Positions 1 through 8,905 of a stretch of DNA of 64,000 nt are shown here, piece by piece. The stretch is taken from assembly GCF_039525805.1 (NCBI RefSeq), contig NZ_BAAAHZ010000008.1, one strand, 5' to 3'. The translations under genes were made by a program, and so were the position numbers. Origin of the DNA: Dietzia natronolimnaea. Its GTDB lineage: Bacteria > Actinomycetota > Actinomycetes > Mycobacteriales > Mycobacteriaceae. How positions within the stretch are numbered: the stretch's first letter is position 1; the number at the start of each line of letters is the position of its first letter. A model generated the notes under the pieces. It saw nothing but the letters and a program-made list of their open reading frames with translations. It did no database searches and was not told the DNA's origin.

Positions 1-877
1 CCTGACCTCCCTCATCCTCCTGGGCGCGACCCTCGTCCTGCCGGCCAGCCTCGCGCCCGCCGACGTGTTGACCATGATCAGGACAGAGCAGATCACGGTC
101 CTGGCCCAGACGCCGACGTTCTTCATCTCCCTGGCGGACCATCCGGGCTTCGGGCCCGATGCGGTGGGGACCATCCAGCGGTGTCTGACCTACGGGGGAC
201 AGGTCTCCCCGCGGACGGTGGACGCATGGCACCGCGCCGCCCCGATGTCGATCTGGGGAACCTACTGGGGCCAGTCGGAACTGACCCAGCTGGGGTCGGT
301 CGGCTGGTTCAAGCAACTCGAGGACGTTCCCGGGCAGGACCCCACCTGGATCGGTAAACCGGTCGGCCATCTGGAGGTCAGGGTGGTCGACGCCGACGGG
401 AACGAGGCGGAGAGCGGGGAGCTCCTGTGTCGCACCCCGTCGGTGATGGCGGGGTACTACAAGGATCCCGAGAAGACCGCCGCGGTCCTCGACGGCGGCT
501 GGCTCCACACCGGTGACATCGTCCGACGCGACGCCGAGGGCAACATGTTCTTCCTCGACCGCAACAAGGACATGATCAAGACGGGGGGATACAACGTGTC
601 CTCCCAGGAGGTCGAGCGGGTCCTGCAGGCCCATCCCGGGGTGGCGCGCGCCGCCGTCGTCGGTCTCCCGGACGAGTACTGGTCCGAGGCCGTCACCGGC
701 TTCGTCATCGCGGTCGACGGCAGCGACGTGTCGGGTCCGGAGTTGCGAGAGCACTGCAAGACGGTGCTCGCAGGCTATAAGGTCCCCAAGGTGATCACGA
801 TCGTGGACGAACTCCCCACGGACCCACAGGGCAAACTGCTCAAGAGAGAGCTACGCCGCCTGCACGCAAAGGACTGA
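1..877 (+). CDS. Acyl-CoA ligase (AMP-forming), C-terminal part
   Basis: This is the 3' part of an ANL-superfamily acyl/aryl-CoA synthetase. Such enzymes activate a carboxylic acid with ATP to an acyl-adenylate and pass it to coenzyme A. The frame is open from base 2, so the gene starts upstream of the window; the internal ATG at 65 is not the real start. Visible motifs are WGQSE (the A5-like motif), HTGD around bases 506-517, the hinge region LDRNKDMIKTGGYNVSSQEV and the late catalytic lysine in PQGKLLKREL near the C-terminus. The substrate cannot be told from this part. A TetR regulator begins 4 bases after its stop, so the two are probably co-transcribed and the regulator may control this gene. 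Confidence 0.9.
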   Translation, partial: LTSLILLGATLVLPASLAPADVLTMIRTEQITVLAQTPTFFISLADHPGFGPDAVGTIQRCLTYGGQVSPRTVDAWHRAAPMSIWGTYWGQSELTQLGSVGWFKQLEDVPGQDPTWIGKPVGHLEVRVVDADGNEAESGELLCRTPSVMAGYYKDPEKTAAVLDGGWLHTGDIVRRDAEGNMFFLDRNKDMIKTGGYNVSSQEVERVLQAHPGVARAAVVGLPDEYWSEAVTGFVIAVDGSDVSGPELREHCKTVLAGYKVPKVITIVDELPTDPQGKLLKRELRRLHAKD

Positions 878-881
878 GACG

Positions 882-1493
882 CTGAACACCGAGCCCAGCA
901 GACGCGATTCGATACTGGCCGCGGCGGCCGAGTACTTCGCCGAGCAGGGCTACCACTCGGCGGGGATGCGCGGCATCGCCGATTCGGTGGGGATCAAGGG
1001 TGCCAGCCTCTACAACCACTTCAGCTCCAAAGAGGAGATCCTCTACGCGATCGCCCTCAAGATGACCCGGGTCCCGGTGGAGGAGCATCTGCTCGTCCTC
1101 GACGAAGCCGGCACGCCGGCCGAGCGGCTCACCTCGCTGGTCGATGTCCACCTCCGCCACCTGGCCGTGAACCGGGTGGAGCATCTGGTGAGCCTGCGGG
1201 AGCTCTCGGCGCTGACGGAGGACCACCGTGAGCGGGTGGTCGAGTACCGGAAGTACTACCAGCGGCGGGTGCGCGACGTGATCGCCGCGGGCATCCGCGC
1301 CGGCGAGTTCGGTGTCGACGATCCGCTGCGTGCGGCCGTCGCCGTCCTGGACCTCATGAACGGTGTGAGTTGGTGGCTGCGGGACGACTACGACATCGAT
1401 GCGCTGGTCTCCACCTACGTGGACTACATCGTCAACGGCATCCTCGGGCCCCGGCGCGGGGTCCGGGGCGGCGCGGCGGAGGCGGCCCGATAG
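882..1493 (+). CDS. TetR/AcrR-family transcriptional regulator (probable CTG start)
   Basis: TetR-type repressor of about 203 residues. The N-terminal helix-turn-helix is clear: ILAAAAEYFAEQGYHSAG, then MRGIADSVGIKGASLYNHF and a KEEIL segment. The rest is an all-helical ligand-binding and dimerisation domain. The first ATG in frame (966) would remove the first helix of the DNA-binding domain. No ATG, GTG or TTG lies between it and the preceding gene. A CTG at 882, preceded by AAAGGA 8 bases away, gives a full-length protein, so I chose CTG. It follows the acyl-CoA ligase gene by 4 bases, which suggests control of acyl-CoA or aromatic acid catabolism; the ligand is unknown. The gene ends at a strong hairpin shared with the convergent dehydrogenase. 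Confidence 0.8.
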   Translation: MNTEPSRRDSILAAAAEYFAEQGYHSAGMRGIADSVGIKGASLYNHFSSKEEILYAIALKMTRVPVEEHLLVLDEAGTPAERLTSLVDVHLRHLAVNRVEHLVSLRELSALTEDHRERVVEYRKYYQRRVRDVIAAGIRAGEFGVDDPLRAAVAVLDLMNGVSWWLRDDYDIDALVSTYVDYIVNGILGPRRGVRGGAAEAAR

Positions 1494-1516
1494 CGCTCTC
1501 GCACGCCGCGCCCGCG

Positions 1517-1567
1517 CAGACGGACCGGCCCCCTCCGCCACGGGCGAGAGGGGGCCGGTCCGGTCTG
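1517..1567. terminator. Bidirectional hairpin terminator
   Basis: The arm at 1517-1534 pairs with 1549-1567: a 13-bp perfect core plus 5 further pairs beyond a one-base bulge, with a 14-base loop. It sits between the 3' ends of the convergent TetR and dehydrogenase genes. There is no U-tract, as is common for actinobacterial terminators. Confidence 0.75.
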
Positions 1568-1576
1568 TATCGCTGA

Positions 1577-2746
1577 TCAGAGCGCTCGTCGCAGCAGCGG
1601 AACCAGCGCGTCCGCGTTCGCGATCGGGTTCGGGTTGGTCCCGCACCAGATGTCCTTGAAGGTGTACGCCGCCAGGCTGGGGAGATCATCCTCGGACAGC
1701 CCGACCTCGCCCAGCGACCGCGGCATGCCGAGTCGCCGGATGAGCGAGTCGGCGAGCTCGTGCGCGGGCGTCTGCGGCTCGCCGAAGGCGACGCTGATCA
1801 GGGCCTGGCGATGCTCGTTGACCTCTCGGTTGTACTCCAGGGCGAAGGGCGCCATGACGCACGAGGTGTACCCGTGCGGGACCTTGAACGACCCGCCGAG
1901 CGCGTGCCCGACCGCGTGGCTGATGCCCATGTCGAGGCCCGCCACGATCGCGACCATCGAGGACCAGGCCCCGACCTGGCACATCCGCCGGGCCTCCAGG
2001 TCGCCCGCGTCCTCCTTCACACGGACGAGTCCTTCCGAGAGCAGGCGGATGGCGTTCATCGCCATCCCGTCGTAGTACCCGTTCGACTCGAGTGAGCCCA
2101 GGGTCTCGAAGGCGTGGTCCAGGGCGCGCACCCCGGTCGAGAGCCACAGCCATTCCGGCGTGTGCCGCGTGAGCGCGGGATCGAGGATGACGGCCCGCGG
2201 GGTCATCGCCGGGTGGACGTAGCCCTCCTTGACGTTGGTCTTCTCGTCCGTCGATCCCGCCAGGGCGTTGAACTCGCCGCCGGCGAGGGTGGTGGGCGCC
2301 ACGACCACGGGGATGCTCGGAGCCGAGAAGCTCGGGGCGGTCACCGAGGTGTCCGGATTGACCTGGAGGTGGTAGCCGTCCATATCGGACGCCTCGCGGA
2401 TCCCGTGCTCCAGCGTGACCGCGAGGATCTTGGTCAGGTCCGTCGCCGACCCGCCGCCGATGCACAGCAGCATGTCCGGGTCCGCCTCGGCCGCGACCAG
2501 GGTCGCCGCGATGACGTCCTCGCGGGGAACGTGGGGCCGGACCGCGTCGAACAGGCCGACGAAGCGCTCGCCCAGCGCCTCGATCACCCGCTGGATCTCG
2601 TCGGTCTGGGAGTTCAGGGTCCCACTGCAGACCACGAAGACACGGCTCGCGCCGAGCAACTCCGCTTCCTGCGCCGCGGCCTCCGCGACCGGGGTCCCGA
2701 TGTGGACTCTCTCCATGGAGGACAGAGAGATGAGTGATGACTGCAC
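1577..2746 (-). CDS. Iron-containing alcohol dehydrogenase / maleylacetate reductase family
   Basis: 389-residue member of the group III (iron-type) alcohol dehydrogenases, which include maleylacetate reductase. They oxidise alcohols or reduce carbonyls or maleylacetate with NAD(P)H. The dinucleotide-binding motif GGGSATD lies near residue 97. The metal-site region is recognisable as GVRALDHAFET, MGISHAVGHALGG and VPHGYTSCV. The usual Asp four residues before the first His is not in its standard place, as in the maleylacetate reductase branch. Start: GTG at 2746, preceded by AAGGA 10 bases away; an internal ATG at 2716 has no ribosome site. It is divergent from trkH and convergent with the regulator. 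A role in degradation of an aromatic or short-chain alcohol is inference only. Confidence 0.85.
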   Translation of the reverse strand: MQSSLISLSSMERVHIGTPVAEAAAQEAELLGASRVFVVCSGTLNSQTDEIQRVIEALGERFVGLFDAVRPHVPREDVIAATLVAAEADPDMLLCIGGGSATDLTKILAVTLEHGIREASDMDGYHLQVNPDTSVTAPSFSAPSIPVVVAPTTLAGGEFNALAGSTDEKTNVKEGYVHPAMTPRAVILDPALTRHTPEWLWLSTGVRALDHAFETLGSLESNGYYDGMAMNAIRLLSEGLVRVKEDAGDLEARRMCQVGAWSSMVAIVAGLDMGISHAVGHALGGSFKVPHGYTSCVMAPFALEYNREVNEHRQALISVAFGEPQTPAHELADSLIRRLGMPRSLGEVGLSEDDLPSLAAYTFKDIWCGTNPNPIANADALVPLLRRAL

Positions 2747-3147
2747 GGCGTTACCGTCCTTCGTTGTGGTCCTCGACCCGTGGCGTCGTCAGGAGCGTTC
2801 CGGCACTCCTGAGATGACGTCGGGGTTCGAGCGGGAATCGGGCGCAGCGCGGTCAGTGACGTTCCGCCCGTGGCTAACAGTGGTTATCCTACATCAGGAT
2901 TGTGGCGTGGGCCACAGTTGGCGGTGATCTGTCTCCGGCAGTGCGAGGCACGGGATGCACTGCGCCGATGGCGGCGGTGTCGCCAGCACTTTTGCGGGAG
3001 TGGTCGCGGTCGGCGGGTGGGGGTCGTCGCAGTGATATCGCCGTGGGGGAGTCGTTCCCCGGCGTCGATGCCCGCCTCGGCCGGTGCCTAACAGCGGATC
3101 GTCTATTGGTGGGGGTATGACGGGTTCAGAGACCTCCGTCCGGAATC
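2747..3147. promoter_or_regulatory. 401-bp divergent intergenic region with back-to-back -10 elements
   Basis: No gene is visible here. It separates the divergent dehydrogenase and trkH genes. At 2885-2891 the bases read TATCCTA, which gives a -10 on the plus strand (TATCCT, with TTCCGC 17 bases upstream at 2862) and an overlapping -10 on the minus strand (TAGGAT). A similar block, CTAACAG-Y-GG, occurs at 2874-2883 and again at 3088-3097, 214 bases apart. This could be a repeated operator or promoter part. Confidence 0.45.
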
Positions 3148-4563
3148 GTGGGTCTACAGTCTGTGGTCGTGACTGGTGGTGACAGGCGGGTGTGGCCGTC
3201 CGGGGTGCGGCGGTTGTCCGGGTGGGTGGTGTTGAGCCCGGTCCGGGTCGTGGCGATGAGTTTCGCCGCGGCGATAGCGGTGGGAACCGCGTTGTTGCTC
3301 CTCCCCGGAGCCGTCGAGCCCGGTGGCGGCACCGGGGTGACGGAGGCGCTGTTCACGGCGACCTCGGCGATGTGCCTGACCGGGTTGATCGTCGTGGACA
3401 CCCCTGTGCACTGGTCAGGGTTCGGGCAGGTGGTCATCCTCGCCCTGATCCAGGTCGGAGGCCTGGGAATCATGACCATGGCCTCGATGGTCGGACTGAT
3501 GTTGGCCGATCAGATCGGCCTCAAGGCCCGGATGAACACCGCAGCCGAGGCGCGGGCCTCCGAACTCGGCGACGTCCGCGACGTCGTCGTCGGTGTGATC
3601 CGGTTGAGCATCCTGATCGAGCTCGTCACCGCGGCCGCGCTGACCGTCCGATTCGCCCTGGGCTACGACGAACCGGTGCTGCGTGCGCTGTGGCTCGGGG
3701 TGTTCCACGCCATCTCGGCGTTCAACAACGCCGGGTTCGCCCTCTACAGCGACAACATGATCGGGTTCGCCACCGATCCGTGGATCTGCGTTCCGCTGAT
3801 GATCGCGGTCATCCTGGGCGGCCTCGGGTTCCCGGTCCTGTTCGAGGTGGGCCGCCGGCTGCGACGGACCACGCCGAGGAGCCGGTCACGGGCGGGGTGG
3901 ACCCTGCACACACGACTGACCGTCTCGGTCACGGCGGTGCTGTTGGCTCTCGGCTTCGGCGCGGTCCTCGCGTTGGAGTGGGCCCGCACCCTCCAGGACT
4001 ACGGTGCGGCGCAGAAGGTCCTGGTGGCGGCGTTCCAGGGCGTGATGCCCCGGACGGCCGGGTTCAACAGCGTCGACTACGCGGACCTGGACGACGCGAC
4101 GCTGCTCGTCACCGATGTGTTGATGTTCATCGGCGGGGGCAGCGGCGGGACCGCCGGCGGGATCAAGGTGACGACCTTCGCCCTGTTGTTGTTCATCATC
4201 ATCGCCGAGGTCCGTGGTGAGCGGTCGGTGACCATTCTCGATCGTCGCGTGGACACCCGGGTGCAGCGCCAGGCACTCGCGGTGGCGTTGATCGGGATCG
4301 GGCTCGTCATGACCTCGACCATCGTGCTGCTGGCCGGGACTCCCTTCGGTCTCAACGAGCTGCTGTTCGAGGTCACCTCGGCGTTCGCCACGGTGGGGTT
4401 GTCCACGGGGATCACCGCCGAGCTTCCCCACTGGGGCCAGTGGATACTGATACTGCTGATGTACCTGGGTCGAATCGGCCCGATCACCATGGTCAGTGCT
4501 CTGGCCGCGCGACAGCGTGGCCGTCGGTACGACCTCCCCGCAGAGAGGCCCCTCATTGGCTAG
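3148..4563 (+). CDS. Potassium uptake channel subunit (TrkH/KtrB family)
   Basis: 471-residue integral membrane protein, the ion-conducting subunit of a Ktr/Trk K+ uptake system. The four-fold M1-P-M2 architecture shows as selectivity-filter segments TGL (78-80), NNAGF (193-197), PRTAGF (301-306) and STGIT (419-423). The glycine-rich gating loop GGGSGGTAGG lies at 329-338. Length is normal for KtrB. The assigned start is GTG at 3148 with no clear ribosome site; GTG codons at 3163 and 3169 are alternatives. The regulatory KtrA subunit overlaps its stop codon, so the two form one unit. Confidence 0.92.
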   Translation: MGLQSVVVTGGDRRVWPSGVRRLSGWVVLSPVRVVAMSFAAAIAVGTALLLLPGAVEPGGGTGVTEALFTATSAMCLTGLIVVDTPVHWSGFGQVVILALIQVGGLGIMTMASMVGLMLADQIGLKARMNTAAEARASELGDVRDVVVGVIRLSILIELVTAAALTVRFALGYDEPVLRALWLGVFHAISAFNNAGFALYSDNMIGFATDPWICVPLMIAVILGGLGFPVLFEVGRRLRRTTPRSRSRAGWTLHTRLTVSVTAVLLALGFGAVLALEWARTLQDYGAAQKVLVAAFQGVMPRTAGFNSVDYADLDDATLLVTDVLMFIGGGSGGTAGGIKVTTFALLLFIIIAEVRGERSVTILDRRVDTRVQRQALAVALIGIGLVMTSTIVLLAGTPFGLNELLFEVTSAFATVGLSTGITAELPHWGQWILILLMYLGRIGPITMVSALAARQRGRRYDLPAERPLIG

Positions 4564-5221
4564 ACGACGAGCCCCCGATGCTGTCGTGGTCCTGGGACTG
4601 GGCCGGTTCGGCAAGTCCCTGGCCCTGGAACTGATGGCGCAGGGCGCCGAGGTCCTGGGCGTGGACTCCAGCGACGCCGTGGTGCAGAAGATCTCCCACC
4701 GTCTGACCCACGCGGTGGTGGCGGACACCACCGACGACGAATCACTGCGCCAGTTGTCGGTCCACCAGTTCGACCGCGCGGTCGTGGGAATGGGCTCGGA
4801 TCTCGAGGCCAGCCTGCTCACCGCGTCGGTTCTCATCAACCTGGGCGTGCCCAACATCTGGGCCAAGGCCACCAGCAACTCCCACGCCAAGATCCTGACC
4901 CAGATCGGCGTCCACCATGTCGTGCGACCCGAGCACGACATGGGTAAACGGGTGGCTCACCTGGTGCGGGGCCGGATGATCGACTACATCGAGTTCGACG
5001 ACGGCTTCGCCATGGTCAAGACCTCCGCCCCCACCTTCGCTCTGGGCCAGCCGCTCGGACAGAGCAGCATCCGCACCGACTTCGGCGTCACCGTGGTCGC
5101 CATCAAACGGCCGGGGGAGGGGTTCACCTACGCCACCGCCGAGACGGTCCTCACCGCGGGCGACACGATCATCGTCTCCGGCCGGGTACGCGACACCGAA
5201 CGGTTCGCCGAGCTGTCCTGA
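4556..5221 (+). CDS. Potassium uptake regulatory subunit (KtrA/TrkA, RCK domains)
   Basis: 221-residue cytoplasmic RCK protein that gates the TrkH/KtrB channel in response to nucleotides. An N-terminal Rossmann (TrkA-N) fold carries GLGRFG (14-19) and the adenosine-ribose-binding Asp in GVDSSD near residue 37. A C-terminal TrkA-C domain follows from about residue 140. Start: TTG at 4556, which overlaps the trkH stop (TTGGCTAG) and has AGAGAGG about 8 bases upstream. The upstream ATG at 4496 lies inside trkH and would add an unrelated extension. Length is typical for KtrA. Confidence 0.9.
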   Translation: MARRRAPDAVVVLGLGRFGKSLALELMAQGAEVLGVDSSDAVVQKISHRLTHAVVADTTDDESLRQLSVHQFDRAVVGMGSDLEASLLTASVLINLGVPNIWAKATSNSHAKILTQIGVHHVVRPEHDMGKRVAHLVRGRMIDYIEFDDGFAMVKTSAPTFALGQPLGQSSIRTDFGVTVVAIKRPGEGFTYATAETVLTAGDTIIVSGRVRDTERFAELS

Positions 5222-5291
5222 CCACGGTTCCGTCGCCGGGGTCGACCGCGGACCCGAGCCACGCCGATGCGCGGCCCCGTGTCAGGCAGCG

Positions 5292-6521
5292 CTACTCGTC
5301 CGGGACGAGGTGTCGTCGCACCTGTCTCCGTCCCCGGATCACCCCGAGTTCGTAGGTTGCCAGCACGATCAGCCACACCGCGGTGAAGGGGATGACGAAC
5401 CAGAGCATCGCGGTGCTGAACGGCTCCAGGGCGTCGTGGTCGGACGCCTGGAGCACCACGTAGGCGATGTAGGCCGCGTAGAACCCGGCGAAGAGGAGCC
5501 CCTCCCAGCGCTTGATCGCCATGCCGGTGAAGGCGATGGGCAACAGGGCCAACGCCACAGCCACCATGATCGGCAGGTCGAAGCGGATGGCGCCCGCCGC
5601 GACCTCGATGGGCGTGATGAGCGAGGTGATCCCGAGGACGGCACCGATGTTGAACATGTTGCTGCCGACGATGTTGCCGACGGCGAGGTCGCGCTCCCCC
5701 CGGAACGCGGCCACCAGGCTGGTCGCGAGTTCGGGGAGTGACGTGCCGATCGCCACCACCGTGAGGCCGATGACCAGATCGCTCATGCCCCAGGCCGCCG
5801 CCAGATCGCTCGCCGCGGTGACCAAGAGTCTCGCGCCCGCTACCAGCATGAGCACACCCAGCGCCACCATCGCGCTGCTCTTGAGCACAGAGTGCGACGC
5901 CCCGTCCTCGGCCGGGTCCACGTCGACCGCGCCCGCTGCGTTCTCCGGTGTACCCGCGCCCGCTGCGCTCTCCGGCGTTCCCGCGCCCGCTGCGCTCTGC
6001 CCGCCCGTCGCGCCCTCCGCGTGCTCCACGGTCGGCTCGTCCTGCGCCGTGCCGGTCGGGTCGGCGGTGCGCCTGCGCGAGATGATGACGGTCGCCACCA
6101 CGTACGCCACCACCCCGGCGAACAGCAGCAGTCCGTCGAGGGAACTGATCACCCCGTCCAGTGCCACCACCAACAGCAGTACGGAGAACCCCACCATGAT
6201 GGGGATGTCGACGCGGACGATGCGGGATTTCGCGAGCAGCGGGGCGATCAACGCCGTGAGACCCAGGATGAGCAGCACGTTCGCGATATTGCTGCCCACC
6301 ACGTTTCCGACCGCCAGGCCCGGGTGGCCACTGAGGGCGGCGTCGACACTCACCGCCAGTTCCGGTGTCGAGGTGGCAAAGGCCACGACGGTCAACCCCA
6401 CCACCAGCGGCGAGATCCCCAGGGTGACGGCCAGCCTGCCGGCCCCCCGGACGAGTGACTCCCCGCCCGCGACGAGGAGGACGAACCCGACCGCGAGGGC
6501 GGCCACCGTCAGGGCGCTCAT
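5292..6521 (-). CDS. Ca2+/cation antiporter (CaCA family, YrbG-like)
   Basis: 409-residue membrane protein made of two inverted repeats. Each half carries the alpha-repeat signature: FATSTPELAVS with VGNVVGSN in the first half, and IGTSLPELATS with VGNIVGSN in the second. The acidic and Asn residues in these motifs bind the cation in the family. It would exchange Ca2+ or Na+ against H+ or Na+. The loop between halves is long and contains a repeated Ala-Gly-Thr-Pro segment (bases 5931-5998). The start ATG at 6521 follows normal hydrophobic N-terminal sequence. It is convergent with ktrA; I see no strong terminator in the 70-base gap. Confidence 0.9.
   Translation of the reverse strand: MSALTVAALAVGFVLLVAGGESLVRGAGRLAVTLGISPLVVGLTVVAFATSTPELAVSVDAALSGHPGLAVGNVVGSNIANVLLILGLTALIAPLLAKSRIVRVDIPIMVGFSVLLLVVALDGVISSLDGLLLFAGVVAYVVATVIISRRRTADPTGTAQDEPTVEHAEGATGGQSAAGAGTPESAAGAGTPENAAGAVDVDPAEDGASHSVLKSSAMVALGVLMLVAGARLLVTAASDLAAAWGMSDLVIGLTVVAIGTSLPELATSLVAAFRGERDLAVGNIVGSNMFNIGAVLGITSLITPIEVAAGAIRFDLPIMVAVALALLPIAFTGMAIKRWEGLLFAGFYAAYIAYVVLQASDHDALEPFSTAMLWFVIPFTAVWLIVLATYELGVIRGRRQVRRHLVPDE
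5931..5998. repeat. About 27-bp tandem repeat inside the antiporter gene
   Basis: Roughly 2.5 near-identical copies of a unit containing CGCGCCCGCTGCG followed by CTCCGG. They encode AGAGTPESA and AGAGTPENA in the loop between the two membrane halves. The loop is likely flexible and length-variable. Confidence 0.7.
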
Positions 6522-6644
6522 GCGAGCTCCCGGGTGTCGGAGGTGGCGAACCCGGGCCCGAGGCGCCGTGGCGGAGACGCTGAGAAGTCCATGGCCGCGA
6601 TTATCCCGTGTCGACGGCTCGTCCGCTGCTGCACAGTCGTCGGG

Positions 6645-8834
6645 TCAGCCGGCGGTGGCCACCGCCAGAGGCAGGACGGCCGGGGCCCCGGCGGACCGCA
6701 GATGCCTGGCGGACTCCGTGGCCGTCCAGCCCGTCCCGAACAGATCGGTGACCAGCAGGACGGGCCCGGTGGGGTCGATCTCCGGGCCGGTCAGCGTGCC
6801 CCACAGCTGGGCGACCCGGTAGGCCGAGTTCTGGGCGGTCACCGCGGGGAGCGCGGCGTCTCGGGTGAGTTCCCCGAGGTGGTCCATCCGGCCCATCTGC
6901 GCGAGCGCGCGGGCCAGACTCCCCACGAGGAGTGGTCGCTCGCCCGTGAGCAGGGCCACCACGCCGGTGGGGCGTTCCTCCCACCCCCAGTCGCGCAGAA
7001 CCGGAACGCAGGCACGGACCACCCAGTCGGGCGCCTCCTGGTCGGGCCCGGCGAGCAGCCCGCGAAGCTTCTGGCCCAGGCCGAGGTCGGTCAGTCGGGC
7101 CAACGCGCGGCCCTCGGCGGGGCCGTCGGAGATCTTGCCCTTCAGCGGCACGTCCAGCCGCGCGAGCCCGGTGGGCCACTGGCGTCGCGGAGGTAGGACC
7201 ACGCCCGGGCGCTCCAGAGCCTCGCGTGCCCGGGTCAGCGCACCGTCGTCGACTGAGGTCGACCTGCGATCGCCCGTGCAGTTGTCGCATCGTCCGCATC
7301 CGCCGGAGGTCGGGTCGAGAGTGGGGTCGTCGAGTTGCGTGCGCAGGAACTCCATCCGGCAGGAGCCGGTCCGCTCGTACGCGATCATCGCCTCCTGCTC
7401 CGACCGCCGGGCCTCGGCCAGCCCGGCGTAGCGCTGGGCGTCGTAGTGCCACTGTCGTCCTGTGGAGATCCACCCGCCCCGCACGCGCTGGACCGCGCCG
7501 TCCACGTCGAGCACCTTGAGCACCATCTCCAGCCGGGTCCGGCCCAGATCGACCGCGGGTTCGAGGGCCTGGGTCGACTGCGGCCGGTCGGGTTCCAGGG
7601 CGTCGAGCACCCGGCGGACCACGTCCTCGGGGGGAAAGGCCAGAGACGCGAAGTGGTTCCAGATGGCCCGGTCCTCGGGGCCGGGCAGCAGGACCACCTC
7701 GGCCCGGTCGGCCGCACGACCGGCGCGACCGATCTGCTGGTAGTAGGAGATGGGCGACGGCGGGGCTCCGAGGTGGACGACGAAGCCCAGGTCGGGCTTG
7801 TCGAATCCCATGCCCAGCGCGGAGGTGGCGACCAGCGCCTTGACCTCGTTGTCCAACAGCGCGCGCTCGAGCTCCTCGCGCTCGCCCGCGTCGGTGCGGC
7901 CGGTGTAGGCGCTCACCCGGTGCCCGGCGGAGGTGAGCAACTCGGCCATGTCCTCCGCCGCCGCGACGGTCAGGCTGTAGACGATCCCGCTGCCCGGCAG
8001 GGACTCCAGGTTCTCCACCAACCACGCCGCGCGACGCTCCGAGTCGTCGATCGCCACGACCGACAGCCGCAGCGACTCCCTGTCCAACCCACCCCGCAGG
8101 ACGAGGGTGTCGGACGCCGCGGGGTCACCCTCCTCCGAGTCCGCGCGATCCGGCCCACCCGGCCGTTCGCCCACACCGAGCTGCTGCGCCACGTCGCGCA
8201 CCACCCGGTCGTTGGCCGTGGCGGTGGTGGCCAACACCGGTACGCCCTCGGGCAGATCGGCCAGCAGCGTGCGGATCCGGTGGTAGTCGGGCCGGAAATC
8301 GTGCCCCCAGTCCGAGACGCAGTGGGCCTCGTCGACCACCACCAGTCCGGCGTCCGCGGCCAGCGCGGGCAGCACGGTGTCGCGGAAGTCAGGGTTGTTG
8401 AGCCGCTCCGGGCTGACCAGTAGAACGTCCACCTCGCCGGCGCGGACCGAGGCGCGCACGTCGTCCCACTCGGTCATGTTGGCCGAATTGATGGTGGCCG
8501 CCCGTACCCCGGCCCGCGCGGCCGCCTCGACCTGGTTCCGCATGAGCGCCAGCAGCGGCGAGACGATCACCGTGGGCCCCGAGCCGAGTTCCCGGAGCAG
8601 ACGGGCGGCGATGAAGTACACGGCCGACTTGCCCCAGCCGGTGCGCTGCACGACGAGGGCCCGCCGGCGGTCGGCCACGAGCGCCTCGATCGCGGTCCAC
8701 TGGTCCTCCCGCAGCACCGCCCCCGGCCCGGCGAGCGCGCCCAAGAGTTCGTCGGCGCGCGAGCGGAGCGCGTGACGGTCGGCTCCTGAGGTGGAGACGG
8801 CGCCGGGAACGGAGGTGCCGGGAACGGAGGTCAT
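6645..8834 (-). CDS. RecQ-type ATP-dependent DNA helicase with C-terminal phosphoribosyltransferase-like segment
   Basis: About 729-residue superfamily 2 helicase that unwinds DNA 3' to 5'. Walker A is QRTGWGKS (63-70), the DEAH box is at 167-170 within DEAHCVSDWGHDFRPDY, and later helicase motifs include ATTAT and QQIGRAGR. The four-Cys RecQ zinc cluster reads CRMEF...CGRCDNC. The C-terminus lacks a recognisable HRDC domain. Instead it ends in LLVTDLFGTGWTATESARHL, which resembles a PRPP-binding loop of phosphoribosyltransferases. Start: ATG at 8834, with CACGAT 7 bases before it; ATG 8843 and GTG 8864 are alternatives, and none has a good ribosome site. It is divergent from the next hydrolase. 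Confidence 0.88.
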   Translation of the reverse strand: MTSVPGTSVPGAVSTSGADRHALRSRADELLGALAGPGAVLREDQWTAIEALVADRRRALVVQRTGWGKSAVYFIAARLLRELGSGPTVIVSPLLALMRNQVEAAARAGVRAATINSANMTEWDDVRASVRAGEVDVLLVSPERLNNPDFRDTVLPALAADAGLVVVDEAHCVSDWGHDFRPDYHRIRTLLADLPEGVPVLATTATANDRVVRDVAQQLGVGERPGGPDRADSEEGDPAASDTLVLRGGLDRESLRLSVVAIDDSERRAAWLVENLESLPGSGIVYSLTVAAAEDMAELLTSAGHRVSAYTGRTDAGEREELERALLDNEVKALVATSALGMGFDKPDLGFVVHLGAPPSPISYYQQIGRAGRAADRAEVVLLPGPEDRAIWNHFASLAFPPEDVVRRVLDALEPDRPQSTQALEPAVDLGRTRLEMVLKVLDVDGAVQRVRGGWISTGRQWHYDAQRYAGLAEARRSEQEAMIAYERTGSCRMEFLRTQLDDPTLDPTSGGCGRCDNCTGDRRSTSVDDGALTRAREALERPGVVLPPRRQWPTGLARLDVPLKGKISDGPAEGRALARLTDLGLGQKLRGLLAGPDQEAPDWVVRACVPVLRDWGWEERPTGVVALLTGERPLLVGSLARALAQMGRMDHLGELTRDAALPAVTAQNSAYRVAQLWGTLTGPEIDPTGPVLLVTDLFGTGWTATESARHLRSAGAPAVLPLAVATAG

Positions 8835-8905
8835 GCCGCCCATCGTGCACCACGGCTCCGACACGCAGGATGCGGCGGGCGGCCGTATGCCGTTGACTCG
8901 GGGCC

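Noticed and set aside
3886..4941. 351-codon minus-strand frame opposite trkH/ktrA
   Set aside because: Shadow of the potassium transport genes; no family motif and no ribosome site.
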